Source: Magnetovibrio sp. (GTDB lineage Bacteria > Pseudomonadota > Alphaproteobacteria > Rhodospirillales > Magnetovibrionaceae). From it: a stretch of 48,143 nt of DNA. A program made the position numbers and the translations under genes. The notes under the pieces are model-generated. The model ran no database searches. It had not been told where the DNA came from and saw nothing but the letters and a program-made list of their open reading frames with translations. Location: the NCBI GenBank assembly GCA_028281525.1, contig JANQJR010000042.1, positions 1-48,143 of the forward strand, in the 5' to 3' direction. This document shows, one piece after another, positions 7,921 to 16,247 of the stretch (position 1 is its first letter; every line of letters begins with the position of its first letter).

Positions 7921-8505
7921 ATGTCCAAAGTAATCTATTTAACTGGGGCACCCGCTACAGGGAAATCCACGTTGACAGAAAATTTGGCTAACAGTCACGC
8001 TGGCACACGCATTTTCACTTACAGCAAGGAGCTTCTAGAAACGGTTCGTGCTAGAGAGGAGTACGTCTCGACACAAGATGACTTAAGGCAGCACTCTGCC
8101 TCAGTGATAACCCACGAAGATGTTGCGGCTGTAGATAAGAGATTGGTTGAGCTTCTCAAGACTGCCCGGGGCAGTCAGAATATCGTCATTGATTCCCATC
8201 CTGTCACCATTGAAGGATACGGTTTTAGGATCACCCCGTTTTCAAAGGAACAAATAAAGGAACTCAGCCCGGATACAATTGTTTGCCTTTATGCAACCTC
8301 AGAAATCATCGCAAAACGCATCTCAGAAAACCCGGCTGGCAGGCCTAAGCCCTCAGAGTTTGAGTTAGGCCTCCACACCCAGTTGCAATGTCAAATTGCC
8401 AGTATGTACGCTCTCGAGACAGGGGCTAAATTATTTTTTCTTGATGCTTCGGTAAAACAAAATGAACTTCTAATAAATTTCATAAATGTAACCAATGTTG
8501 AATAA
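7921..8505 (+). CDS. P-loop nucleotide/nucleoside kinase-like protein
   Basis: A 194-residue protein of adenylate-kinase-like fold. The P-loop GAPATGKST is at residues 9-17. A later arginine-rich lid-like region (AKRISENPAGRPKP) fits a small-molecule kinase. VIDSHPV gives a probable Walker B Asp. There is no membrane segment. Similar ATP-binding proteins are found in archaea and in bacterial accessory islands; the substrate is unknown. It is divergent from the BpsA-like gene, which suggests a joint function, but this is inference. AT-rich, as in the rest of 3.6-8.8 kb. Confidence 0.7.
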   Translation: MSKVIYLTGAPATGKSTLTENLANSHAGTRIFTYSKELLETVRAREEYVSTQDDLRQHSASVITHEDVAAVDKRLVELLKTARGSQNIVIDSHPVTIEGYGFRITPFSKEQIKELSPDTIVCLYATSEIIAKRISENPAGRPKPSEFELGLHTQLQCQIASMYALETGAKLFFLDASVKQNELLINFINVTNVE

Positions 8506-8534
8506 TAATTAAATCAATTCAACATGCACATTAT

Positions 8535-8762
8535 TCAATTTTCTAGCCGCAATGAATGGCAGCCAACGGCTTCGAGACATTGCAGGAGAAAGACAACAGT
8601 AAATTTCCCACGGCTGATCTTGTTGGCAATGTTCTCGGGCGTTTCCGTGACACCGAGTGCGGCCAATCGGGAAGACAATTCCTGATACGTTATCCCCCGG
8701 CGCTTTAGCTCTGCTTTGAGCAGACCTTTGGCTTGAGCACTCCACTCAGCCTCGTTTTTCAT
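8535..8762 (-). CDS. DUF6471-like small regulatory protein
   Basis: A 75-residue protein starting MKNEAEWSAQAKGLL, with a strong GGGAGGC upstream. The helix pattern (TYQELSSRLAALGV, then ANKISRGKFT and a final hydrophobic helix) is that of the small DUF6471 family, an HTH-like domain common near mobile elements. It faces away from the tniQ operon and shares its promoter region, so a role as local regulator of the transposition genes is plausible but not shown. Confidence 0.7.
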   Translation of the reverse strand: MKNEAEWSAQAKGLLKAELKRRGITYQELSSRLAALGVTETPENIANKISRGKFTVVFLLQCLEAVGCHSLRLEN

Positions 8763-8973
8763 GATGCCTCCCTGCCTACAGGACATCATCATATACGATA
8801 GAATCATCTTGACAAACGTCATAATTATCATCATCAATGACGATACAAACATATCGCAAATGATGATGGTTATGCCTCGACTTATATGCACACATCGGCA
8901 GGCAATACTGACTAAGGACGAATCGTCACCCGTCTCACGGGCTACGCGTTCAGCGCTCCGTCACGACGACGAT
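8763..8973. promoter_or_regulatory. Divergent promoter region between the DUF6471 gene and the tniQ operon
   Basis: An unusually repetitive stretch with several ATCATC/GATGAT copies between 8785 and 8870, including ATTATCATCATCAATGA and its partial complement AAATGATGATGG. These look like binding sites for a small dimeric regulator. A TTGACA at 8810 may serve as a -35 box toward tniQ. No gene is visible beyond the two that flank it. Confidence 0.4.
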
Positions 8974-9129
8974 ATGTCGCAGCACCCAAGACTTGATGCT
9001 CGTACAACGGAACTTCTTGTACTCCTGGAGACCGCTTGCGAGATGGATGATGACGACATGCGCCAGATCCTCGAGGCGGAGCTATTCGCCTGCGACTTTG
9101 CTATGGGCGGGGGGCGGCACGATGTCTGA
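8974..9129 (+). CDS. Short acidic protein coupled to tniQ
   Basis: A 51-codon frame beginning MSQHPRLDARTTELL and rich in Asp/Glu (EMDDDDMRQ). Its stop codon overlaps the tniQ start by eight bases, so it would deliver ribosomes to tniQ. I know no family for it. It may be a real leader peptide/microprotein or simply the 5' part of an ill-defined transcript. Confidence 0.4.
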   Translation: MSQHPRLDARTTELLVLLETACEMDDDDMRQILEAELFACDFAMGGGRHDV

Positions 9130-10312
9130 CGGCTTATGGCCCTTCTGTCCGCAGCCGCAAGAGGACGAAAGCCTCTTTTCCTGGTTCACAAGGGTGGCAC
9201 ACGGGAATTACCTGACGACGGTGCAATTGCAGCGGTCCGTGCTGGAAGGCTCGATTCCCGCACCGCGCGACCTTGATCGTTTCGCCTGCGATGAACTCAT
9301 CGACAACCTATCCCGTCATACCGGCGTTTCGGTGGAGCGTATCCACCATATGCACTACGGTCGGTGGGCAGGGCAAATGCAGAAGAAAGATGATGGCCGT
9401 GGTGTCTTGCCGTGGCTACTGCCCGTACTTAAAGGCGAAAATCGTTCCCCGTTGGGCCAACCATTTTGCCCACACTGTCTTGCTGAAGACGACGTGCCCT
9501 ATATGCGTCTCACATGGCGACTGAGTTTCACGCCAATGTGTCCGAAACACAAAATCCCTTTGGAACGAAATTGCCCTCATTGCCGTGCGCCGGTGATGGT
9601 TCACGAACTCGCCCCCGGTATTAATCTCGATCGATGCGTGCAATGTGGCGAGCACTTGGGTCATAAAACACCTAAGGACCGTGAGGAATGGGCTACGCTT
9701 GCCTTAGCTGGACAGATCGGATTGCTGAAAGCGGCTAACACAGGGAAAACCTCGCTCGGCCGTTATGGTGCCGTTGCGTCCACGGATTTCTTCTTTGTGA
9801 CATTGCGGCTTCTGCAGGTTCTGACCTCTCGAACCACAGCGCTGCCACTTCGTGCCCATATCGCATCTGCCGTCGGCTGGAGTATTCCGCCATCCAGCAT
9901 CCCCAGGTTACGCCATCTTCACCGGTTCAATTTCCGATGCCGGGCCATTTTGGTGGCCATGACCTGGTGGTTGCTGCAGGACTGGCCACGCCGGTTCGTG
10001 GGTGCATGTCGAGCATCGGGCATCAGCTCCCGCGATTTGCTGAAGCGCCGGCAGCCCGCACCGTTTGCATTTACCGATCCCGTCCAACGCTACCTCTTTA
10101 GAACTGCCGATATGCATGAAGCAGAAGAGGCGGAGCGAAACAGCAGGACGTACAGCGTTGCTTGGGGCCACCACAGATACTGGAAACTGGATGGAGTATC
10201 TCCGGGCGTTCGGGCTGCAGCTAAAATCGCTGCGCGCATGAATGGGGATTCTGTTGGGTCATGGGTTGATCAAACTTTGCGCGAGAAGCTTGAACGAGAC
10301 TCACTTATATAG
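9122..10312 (+). CDS. tniQ: TniQ/TnsD-family transposition target-selection protein
   Basis: A 396-residue protein with the TniQ signature: an N-terminal PQPQEDESLFSWFTRVA segment, then two zinc-binding clusters, CPHC...CPKH and CPHC...CVQC, between about residues 115 and 180. TniQ proteins connect the TnsC filament to a target site; at this length it is closer to the TniQ of Tn5053 and CRISPR-associated elements than to full-length TnsD. First transposition gene of the set, with tnsA starting 58 bp later. No cas gene or repeat array is nearby, so the target is presumably recognised by protein. The ATG at 9122 follows a GGGGGGCGG. Confidence 0.9.
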   Translation: MSDGLWPFCPQPQEDESLFSWFTRVAHGNYLTTVQLQRSVLEGSIPAPRDLDRFACDELIDNLSRHTGVSVERIHHMHYGRWAGQMQKKDDGRGVLPWLLPVLKGENRSPLGQPFCPHCLAEDDVPYMRLTWRLSFTPMCPKHKIPLERNCPHCRAPVMVHELAPGINLDRCVQCGEHLGHKTPKDREEWATLALAGQIGLLKAANTGKTSLGRYGAVASTDFFFVTLRLLQVLTSRTTALPLRAHIASAVGWSIPPSSIPRLRHLHRFNFRCRAILVAMTWWLLQDWPRRFVGACRASGISSRDLLKRRQPAPFAFTDPVQRYLFRTADMHEAEEAERNSRTYSVAWGHHRYWKLDGVSPGVRAAAKIAARMNGDSVGSWVDQTLREKLERDSLI

Positions 10313-10370
10313 CAATATCTAGGGTCCGCCCCGCTGTAAACTCCCCACATATGGTGCAGGACAATCGACT

Positions 10371-11027
10371 ATGCCGGTTCGCAAAATCCCCATGAATTAC
10401 CGCCATGTGACGGGCCGTTACGCTTTCCCGAATGGGAAGTCGGTGGCGTTTGAAGCGCCTTTGGAGAGGGATTTTCTTTACCTTATGGACTTCGATCCGG
10501 ACGTTGCCGAAGTCGAGGAGCAACCGGTTAAGGTTCCGGTTCCCGGAGGCAGGGGCAGAGCGTCCTATTACGTTCCGGATTATCTGGTGAAATGGAGGGG
10601 CGGACAAACTTGGTTGGTGGAAGTGAAGCTGAGCTCAGATCTGAAAGCCAATCGCAGCAAGTACAAAGCCAAGTTCAAGGCGGCGAAAACTTACGCGGCG
10701 GATAGGGGCTGGGAATTCAAAATCATCACCGACCAAGATATACGCACACCCAAATTAAAGAACATTCGTTTTCTGCTTTCCTATCGCCGACGAAATATCG
10801 ATCCAGGCGTAAGCGCGCGTCTGCTCGGCCATGCCAGCGACGATATCACGATATCTCTTGGCCAAATTCTGGAGCGGGCGTTCCCTGATCCGTCGGACCA
10901 TCCCGCAGTCCTTCCTGCTCTGTGGAATCTGGTCGTGAGCGGTCACCTCAATGTGGATATGGAAACGCAACTTGATCTGAACAGCATGGTGATGCCTGAG
11001 AGCGGGGGTGCTCATGAAAACCGTTAG
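10371..11027 (+). CDS. tnsA: TnsA-type transposase endonuclease subunit
   Basis: Restriction-endonuclease-fold nuclease that cuts the 5' strands at transposon ends, allowing cut-and-paste movement in Tn7-like elements. Catalytic residues are visible: Glu in FEAPLERDF (E28/E32), Asp in YVPDYLV (D70), and the E-x-K pair in LVEVKLS (E84, K86). The second half, about 100 residues, corresponds to the C-terminal winged-helix domain that binds TnsC. 218 residues, slightly shorter than the Tn7 protein (273). It overlaps the tnsB start by 14 bp. Presence of TnsA separates this element from Tn5053/Tn402, which lack it. Confidence 0.9.
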   Translation: MPVRKIPMNYRHVTGRYAFPNGKSVAFEAPLERDFLYLMDFDPDVAEVEEQPVKVPVPGGRGRASYYVPDYLVKWRGGQTWLVEVKLSSDLKANRSKYKAKFKAAKTYAADRGWEFKIITDQDIRTPKLKNIRFLLSYRRRNIDPGVSARLLGHASDDITISLGQILERAFPDPSDHPAVLPALWNLVVSGHLNVDMETQLDLNSMVMPESGGAHENR

Positions 11028-12921
11028 TTTGCGGAAAGGCGCGCGCGTCAAATATCTCGGGAAACTGTGCCGGGTGGTGAAAACCCATTCCGGAACAGAA
11101 GTTGTGGTCGAAAACCTGGAGACCAAGCAGCAAGAGATCGCGCCTATCGAGTTTATCAAAGCAGAGGATGAAGATACCCCGTCAAAACCGCCAAAGGCTC
11201 TGGAAACTTTATCGAAGAAGGACCGCAAGGAAGCAGAGCGCCGGCGCAAGATTATTGATCCGATCCTTAGAGTGAGCCGTGGGCGGACGGTTTTGTATAA
11301 AAAGATTGCCGGTGAATGTGGCGTGAGCGTTTCGACACTGCGGCGTTGGGTGAAAAATTTTGAGGGTCGACGTTTGCTGTCCGATCTGGCACCGAAACGC
11401 AAAGGACGCAAAATGCCCGATCGTTTGTCCCAAAAGAAGGAAAAGCTGCTCCAGAAAGTTCTTAACGAATATGATTTGACGAAACAGCGCCTGAAGGTCA
11501 CGCACGTTTATCACCAACTCGAAAGACTATGCCGCGCCGCTGGCGTCAAGCCCCCTTGCATCAGTACCCTGCGTCGGCGGATCAAACGTTTGCCTGCAAG
11601 GCTGAGAACAAAGAAACGTCATGGGGAACAGGCGGCACGTCATCGCCACGATCAAATCAAAGGGAATTTCCCGAATCCCGGCTATCCTCTGGCTCTTGTA
11701 CAGATCGATCATACCCCGCTTGATCTCGTCATCGTGGATGAAAAGGACCGGCTCCCAATCGGGCAGAGGGTTTGGCTTACGCTTGCAATCGATGTCTTTA
11801 GCCGCATGGTGACGGGACTTCATCTCTCGCTGGATGCCCCTAGCGCCTTGTCTGTGGGGATGTGTCTGGTGCACTCCATCCAGGAGAAGCATATCGATCT
11901 TGCAAAACACAATATCGAAACCGACTGGCCGGTGTGGGGCATTATGGACACCATACATGCGGACAACGGTGCGGATTTCCGTAGCGACACCATTGCCGAT
12001 TCATGCGCCCAGTACGGGATCAATATCGAGTGGCGCCCACCCGCGAAACCCGAATACGGTGGTTACATTGAACGCTTCCTGGGAACCGTCAACTCGGAAA
12101 TTCATGCTCTGCCCGGCACGACATTTTCTAACCCGCAAAAGCGGGGAAAATACAACTCGGTCAACGAAGCCGAACTGTCCTTCAAGGATGTCGAGTGCAT
12201 CCTCTACAATTTCATCGTGCAGGTTTATCACAACCGACCTCATCGTGATCTGGGCATGACGCCGAGGGAAAAATGGGAACAGGGAATCAAGAAAGTCGGC
12301 CATCGGGACAGGATTACGGATGCGCAGCGGCTTTATAGAGACTTCCTGCCCGGCACCACCCGGAAACTTCAACGTGAAGGGATTACCTGGGACGGTATCT
12401 GGTACCGCGGTGAAGGTCTGGAGGAGGAAATTAGCGCTCTAAAATACGGCCACAGCAAGGAGTTCACCGTTCGCCGTGATCCGCGCAACATCAGCAAAAT
12501 CTACTTCTTCAATCCGAAACTGAATGACTACTCGGTAATAAACTGGACTGCGCACGGTGAGCCGCCCATGAGTATTTGGGAACTCAGGGCCGCAAAAAGG
12601 TTAGTCAAAGAACAGGGGCTTGGCTTGCGAGGTCAGGAGGCAGCCTTTGTGGGCAGGAAGGCCATGCACGACAGAACTCAAAAGGCCCACAAAACCACAA
12701 AGTCCACACGCAAGGAGAATGCAAAACGTGCGGTTAGAGAAGACGGCCTAAAAAAGATGGAGGTCTCGTCCACGCCACCCCCTATAGATAAGCCTCAGGT
12801 GCCAATGGAAGGGCAACTTCGAATTGTCCCACCCGACCATTCTGCGCTGCAGGATGATGAGGATGAAGTGTTCACTTATACGGATGAGGAACTCAAGCCC
12901 AACTGGAGGAGGTGGGAATGA
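11014..12921 (+). CDS. tnsB: TnsB/TniA-type DDE transposase
   Basis: Retroviral-integrase-fold transposase that binds the ends and joins the 3' strands. N-terminal HTH domains include CGVSVSTLRRWV. The catalytic triad is D232 (in VQIDHTPLD), D317 (in HADNGADF) and E353 (in GGYIERF), a D-x35-E spacing as in this family. The C-terminal ~120 residues are basic and then acidic, fitting the TnsC-interacting tail. 635 residues from ATG 11014 (a GTG two codons earlier is less likely). It overlaps tnsA by 14 bp, and the next gene by four bases. Confidence 0.93.
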   Translation: MKTVSLRKGARVKYLGKLCRVVKTHSGTEVVVENLETKQQEIAPIEFIKAEDEDTPSKPPKALETLSKKDRKEAERRRKIIDPILRVSRGRTVLYKKIAGECGVSVSTLRRWVKNFEGRRLLSDLAPKRKGRKMPDRLSQKKEKLLQKVLNEYDLTKQRLKVTHVYHQLERLCRAAGVKPPCISTLRRRIKRLPARLRTKKRHGEQAARHRHDQIKGNFPNPGYPLALVQIDHTPLDLVIVDEKDRLPIGQRVWLTLAIDVFSRMVTGLHLSLDAPSALSVGMCLVHSIQEKHIDLAKHNIETDWPVWGIMDTIHADNGADFRSDTIADSCAQYGINIEWRPPAKPEYGGYIERFLGTVNSEIHALPGTTFSNPQKRGKYNSVNEAELSFKDVECILYNFIVQVYHNRPHRDLGMTPREKWEQGIKKVGHRDRITDAQRLYRDFLPGTTRKLQREGITWDGIWYRGEGLEEEISALKYGHSKEFTVRRDPRNISKIYFFNPKLNDYSVINWTAHGEPPMSIWELRAAKRLVKEQGLGLRGQEAAFVGRKAMHDRTQKAHKTTKSTRKENAKRAVREDGLKKMEVSSTPPPIDKPQVPMEGQLRIVPPDHSALQDDEDEVFTYTDEELKPNWRRWE

Positions 12922-13850
12922 CGATTGTCAAGCCGCCAGAATGGGAAACGCAAGAAGACGCAGCAGTTCAATGCGGCGTTGGGAAGGGCAATGTCTGGAT
13001 ACCCTATTCTCGGGGCGAAGAGCTTTTGCAGATGATGCAGATACTTATGGAAAGCCCACCGTCGCATCGTCCTGAATGCAGATTGATTTACGGTGATTCC
13101 AACGTCGGAAAAACAAGCATCGCTATCGAATTTGCAATCCGCATGAACGGGGCCCCTCCTAATCCAAACGGTGGCGTAAATGCTCCGGTCTTGTGTGTGG
13201 AGGCACCCGCGAACGCGAGCTTAAACCAGTTCATTAGCCTTTTGCTGCGACCATTCAAAATGCCCAAAGTAGTCAGGACGTTGGATGACAAACTGCTGAT
13301 GGCTTATGACCGACTTCCTGCGCTTGGTGTCAAAATGATTGTCGTAGACGAAATTCACAATGTATTAAGCGGCAAGCATGACAAGCGTAAGGAGTTTCTG
13401 GCCGGCTTGAAGACTTTGACCAACGAATTGCGCATCCCGATGGTCCTGATCGGAACGGATCCCGCCCGTGTTGCCATCCAGGTTGATCCTCAACTGGGAA
13501 ACCGATTTGTGCCTGTTCATCTCGCAGGTTGGAGGGTGAACAAAGAATATGGACGATTCATCAAAATGGTTTTCGAGTATTGGGGATTGGACGCAAAGGA
13601 ACTGATCCGGACAAAAAGTGGTCTCAGTACTGTTTTTTATCATACGTCTGGATTGACCGGCGAGGCCGTCAGCCTCGCCCGTGCACTTGCACGAGTGATC
13701 GAGCGGGAACGCGGAATTGTGCTGACCCGCGAGAAGGAGCAAATCAAGGAAACCCCCGCGAATGATTTGGCATCCATCAGCGTTCGCGACTTTCAAAACC
13801 TTGTTGCAGCCATTAGATGGAGCCGGCCGGAAGAGCGGCGGATGGGATGA
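12918..13850 (+). CDS. tnsC: TnsC/TniB-type AAA+ transposition regulator
   Basis: AAA+ ATPase that polymerises on target DNA and links TniQ to the TnsA-TnsB transpososome. Walker A is YGDSNVGKTSI (about residues 60-70) and Walker B is MIVVDEIHNVL (about 140-150), followed by the sensor-1 segment IPMVLIGTDPA. 310 residues, typical of TniB and short TnsC. ATG 12918 with GGAGGAGG upstream, ATGA overlap with tnsB. The stop codon lies only 36 bp before an end-like sequence at 13887 whose orientation points away from this operon. Confidence 0.9.
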   Translation: MTIVKPPEWETQEDAAVQCGVGKGNVWIPYSRGEELLQMMQILMESPPSHRPECRLIYGDSNVGKTSIAIEFAIRMNGAPPNPNGGVNAPVLCVEAPANASLNQFISLLLRPFKMPKVVRTLDDKLLMAYDRLPALGVKMIVVDEIHNVLSGKHDKRKEFLAGLKTLTNELRIPMVLIGTDPARVAIQVDPQLGNRFVPVHLAGWRVNKEYGRFIKMVFEYWGLDAKELIRTKSGLSTVFYHTSGLTGEAVSLARALARVIERERGIVLTREKEQIKETPANDLASISVRDFQNLVAAIRWSRPEERRMG

Positions 13851-13886
13851 TGTATCTTTTTGACGTGAGCCTGAACATGCCTCTAG

Positions 13887-13980
13887 TGTCGGTTCCTTTT
13901 TAAAATGTCGCGAAATGCCGGTTTTAGGGACGTTTACGACAGTTAAGGATGTCATTTTTGACAGCTTAGCTTGTCGCGAG
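13887..13980 (+). mobile_element. Tn7/Tn5053-like terminal sequence, left end
   Basis: A 94-base segment beginning TGTCGGTT and ending TTGTCGCGAG. Its inverted copy lies at 36194-36287, with 76 of 94 aligned bases identical and no gaps (counted by eye). Similarity stops sharply at the TGTCGG side and fades on the other, as expected if TGTCGG is the outer tip. Several internal TGTC-type repeats (13906, 13950, 13972) resemble TnsB/TniA binding sites, and the terminal TGT is what Tn7-like elements have. Flanking five bases differ (TCTAG here, CAGGG at the other end), so no target duplication is preserved. Confidence 0.75.
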
Positions 13981-14227
13981 ATTGCAGAATCACATCTTAG
14001 CGTGTCGCCGATTTTTGAAAGTTTTCTGGTATTCCAAGCCCATTGCGAATCTCAAGAGCAATGGGAGGGACGTTAAACAATCACATCCGCGAATGCCGGA
14101 TCGTGGCCGCTCTCGACGCCATGAGGCGCGACGAATTTTTCGACGGCGTTCAAAAAAATCCTGGGTTACAGCCCGTCGGAACACGAAGCATCCACATAAC
14201 CGAACTTGGCAATAAACCGTCCTTGGG
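13981..14227. other. No clear gene between the left end and nnrS
   Basis: With the end sequence, this completes a gene-free stretch from 13851 to 14227. One further TGTCG repeat (GTGTCGCCG at 14002) may belong to the end. A 60-codon open stretch reads plausibly on the plus strand (RECRIVAALDAMRRDEFF) but has no good start or family; it may be a gene remnant. Confidence 0.4.
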
Positions 14228-15505
14228 TCATCCCGGCATGCCATCAACTCTGGGCCGCAGCAGGTAAGGTGCGAACGGCACCAAATACGCCGCCATGGCC
14301 ATGCTCCAGACCACCGCCGCCACGCCGATCCCGAACATCGCATATTGTTCCGACCAGAAAAGCGGCGTCAGGCATCTGAGTGCCGTTGCGAAAGAGACCA
14401 GAATGACCGCCGCGACGGCCAGACGTGGCAACACAACGTCCCGCCCCGTGTGGCGCAGACCGGCGACCATGAACACCGCCATCAAAGCCGTGCCGGCGGC
14501 CCCCATGGTGAGCGCGTGACGCGCCGCGGCGAAATCATCCCCGCCGAACAGGTTGCCGAACCCCAAACCAGCCAGCCCCGCCGCCAGCCAAGCGTAAGCG
14601 ATATATATGGTCAGAACGTACGGCTTCAGCAGCACGCGCCCGACATGCCAATCGGCCATCCGGTCAAGCTGGGCCGCCGCCGCCGCCAGCGCCACCCACC
14701 CCGTGACCGCGTTGTCGGGAGCGATGAAATCGGCGATGGCGAACATAATCAGCGTCGCCACCGCCAGATTGCGCCTGGGCGGAATGGGTAGGAAACGGCT
14801 GTCCTCGTCATCTTGCTCTTCCAGCGCCAACGGCACCAACACCATTGAAACGCGCGTCACGGTCAAGACGATGGCGATCAAAAACACATGCAGTCCCGCA
14901 TTCAGGGATCGCTGCGACAAATCCTCATCCCAGAAATTCAGATTGATCCAGTCCAGCCACCCCAAAAACATCGACGCCTGGGCCAGCGCCAACATCGGAA
15001 CCAACAGGGTAAAAGACCGATGGCGGCGGTTCGGGTCGCGCCACAGAGCCGGTATGATCCAAAACGCCAACACAGGGAACAGAGGAAGGTTGATCGCGGC
15101 AACCAAGGGCAAAGGCAGCACGGCGGCGAACCACATGACGGCGCGTCCCGCCAGCCACAGCCCGATCAACAGGGCCAGCCACCGTCCCGTTCGGGGCGGC
15201 GTCCCGGTCCATTCGGGAACGGCTGTCAGCAAGAACCCGCAGATCGCCGCGCCGAGCGCGCCGAAAATCATTTCGTGGGCATGCCAACCAACCGCTGGAA
15301 TGGTGGACGGCAGATCCAACAGGCCCAGCCAAAACGCCGCCCAGGCCAGTGCACTGAGCGCGGCGTAACCCGCGGACAGCAGAAAGAACGGCCGGAACCC
15401 ATACGCCAATAGGATGCGATCGAAAAGCGGATGGCTATCGTAGCGGACCACCCCATCCGCGGTGGGTAGGGGTTCTGGATCGCAGGTCGGGATGCGGCGT
15501 TTCAT
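14228..15505 (-). CDS. nnrS: NnrS family membrane protein
   Basis: A 425-residue integral membrane protein with about 12 hydrophobic segments. It has the NnrS signature: GFRPFFLL near residue 36, GWHAHEMIFG with paired histidines, and DWHVGRVLLKPY further on. NnrS proteins bind haem and copper and are linked with nitric-oxide stress and denitrification. Here it is the last gene of a hemP-receptor-ABC transporter operon, an iron/haem setting, so a haem- or metal-related role is as likely as an NO role. Its ATG overlaps the stop of the ABC ATPase gene (ATGA). Confidence 0.88.
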   Translation of the reverse strand: MKRRIPTCDPEPLPTADGVVRYDSHPLFDRILLAYGFRPFFLLSAGYAALSALAWAAFWLGLLDLPSTIPAVGWHAHEMIFGALGAAICGFLLTAVPEWTGTPPRTGRWLALLIGLWLAGRAVMWFAAVLPLPLVAAINLPLFPVLAFWIIPALWRDPNRRHRSFTLLVPMLALAQASMFLGWLDWINLNFWDEDLSQRSLNAGLHVFLIAIVLTVTRVSMVLVPLALEEQDDEDSRFLPIPPRRNLAVATLIMFAIADFIAPDNAVTGWVALAAAAAQLDRMADWHVGRVLLKPYVLTIYIAYAWLAAGLAGLGFGNLFGGDDFAAARHALTMGAAGTALMAVFMVAGLRHTGRDVVLPRLAVAAVILVSFATALRCLTPLFWSEQYAMFGIGVAAVVWSMAMAAYLVPFAPYLLRPRVDGMPG

Positions 15506-16245
15506 GGCGTTTGCAGTCTTTCATCGACGCGGAACGCAGCGTCCACTTCCGGGATGGCCATGAGTTCGGCCACGGTTTGAAACACAAAAGCGTCGTCGCG
15601 TTCATCGTGAGGTTGGGACAGGTGATGGCGGTGGACGATGCGGCCTGGACTGGGTGCGAACACCACGATTTCGTGACACAGACGCGCCGCTTCGGATAGG
15701 TCGTGGGTGACGAATACCGCCGTCAGCCCCCGTTCCGCGATCAAACCTGTAACCAAACCCTGAAGGTCGCGCTTCAAGCCCACATCCAACGCACTGAACG
15801 GTTCGTCGAGCAGCAACAGGTCCGGGTCGACGGCCAAGGCCCGGGCCAGGGAAACTCTCTGGCGCATGCCGCCCGACAGCTCGTGGGGAAACTTGGTCCA
15901 GTCTTGCTCGTGCAGGCCCATGCGTTGGGCCAGAACGGCGGCTTGGTCGCGGCGGTTTCGGGCCTTGGCTCCACTGGCCTTGAGACCGAAACCGATGTTG
16001 TCCAATGCACGGCGCCAGGGCAGAAGGCGGTGCTCTTGAAAAACGCAGGCGGTGCGCTCAAAACCGTTGCTTACGATGCCTTCGGTTGGATCCAGCAGCC
16101 CCGCCGCCATATTGAGCAGGGTCGATTTGCCGCAGCCCGAAGGTCCGACCAGACAGAGAACTTTGCCGGGCCGGGCATTCAAGTTTACGTCCTCAAGCAC
16201 CGTCGTCAGGGCGAAGTCATGGCTCACATCTTGCCAATCCAACAT
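15502..16245 (-). CDS. ABC transporter ATP-binding protein, NitT/TauT type
   Basis: A 247-residue ATPase that powers the permease encoded just upstream. Walker A GPSGCGKST, Q-loop FQEHRLLPW, signature LSGGMRQR, Walker B LLLLDEPF and the switch histidine in VTHD are all intact. The EHRLLPW Q-loop is typical of the nitrate/sulfonate/taurine (SsuB/TauB-like) subgroup. I take the start at ATG 16245, two bases after the permease stop and after AAGGGG; an upstream in-frame extension would run into the permease gene. The substrate is not fixed by sequence; the operon context (hemP, outer-membrane receptor, Fur box) suggests an iron-related compound. Confidence 0.88.
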   Translation of the reverse strand: MLDWQDVSHDFALTTVLEDVNLNARPGKVLCLVGPSGCGKSTLLNMAAGLLDPTEGIVSNGFERTACVFQEHRLLPWRRALDNIGFGLKASGAKARNRRDQAAVLAQRMGLHEQDWTKFPHELSGGMRQRVSLARALAVDPDLLLLDEPFSALDVGLKRDLQGLVTGLIAERGLTAVFVTHDLSEAARLCHEIVVFAPSPGRIVHRHHLSQPHDERDDAFVFQTVAELMAIPEVDAAFRVDERLQTP

Positions 16246-16247
16246 GT

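Noticed and set aside
8505-14200. CRISPR-associated transposon
   Set aside because: No cas effector genes, no repeat array and no homing-spacer-like element; the 17-bp tRNA match at 37644 is followed by a terminator and fits an attachment site better.
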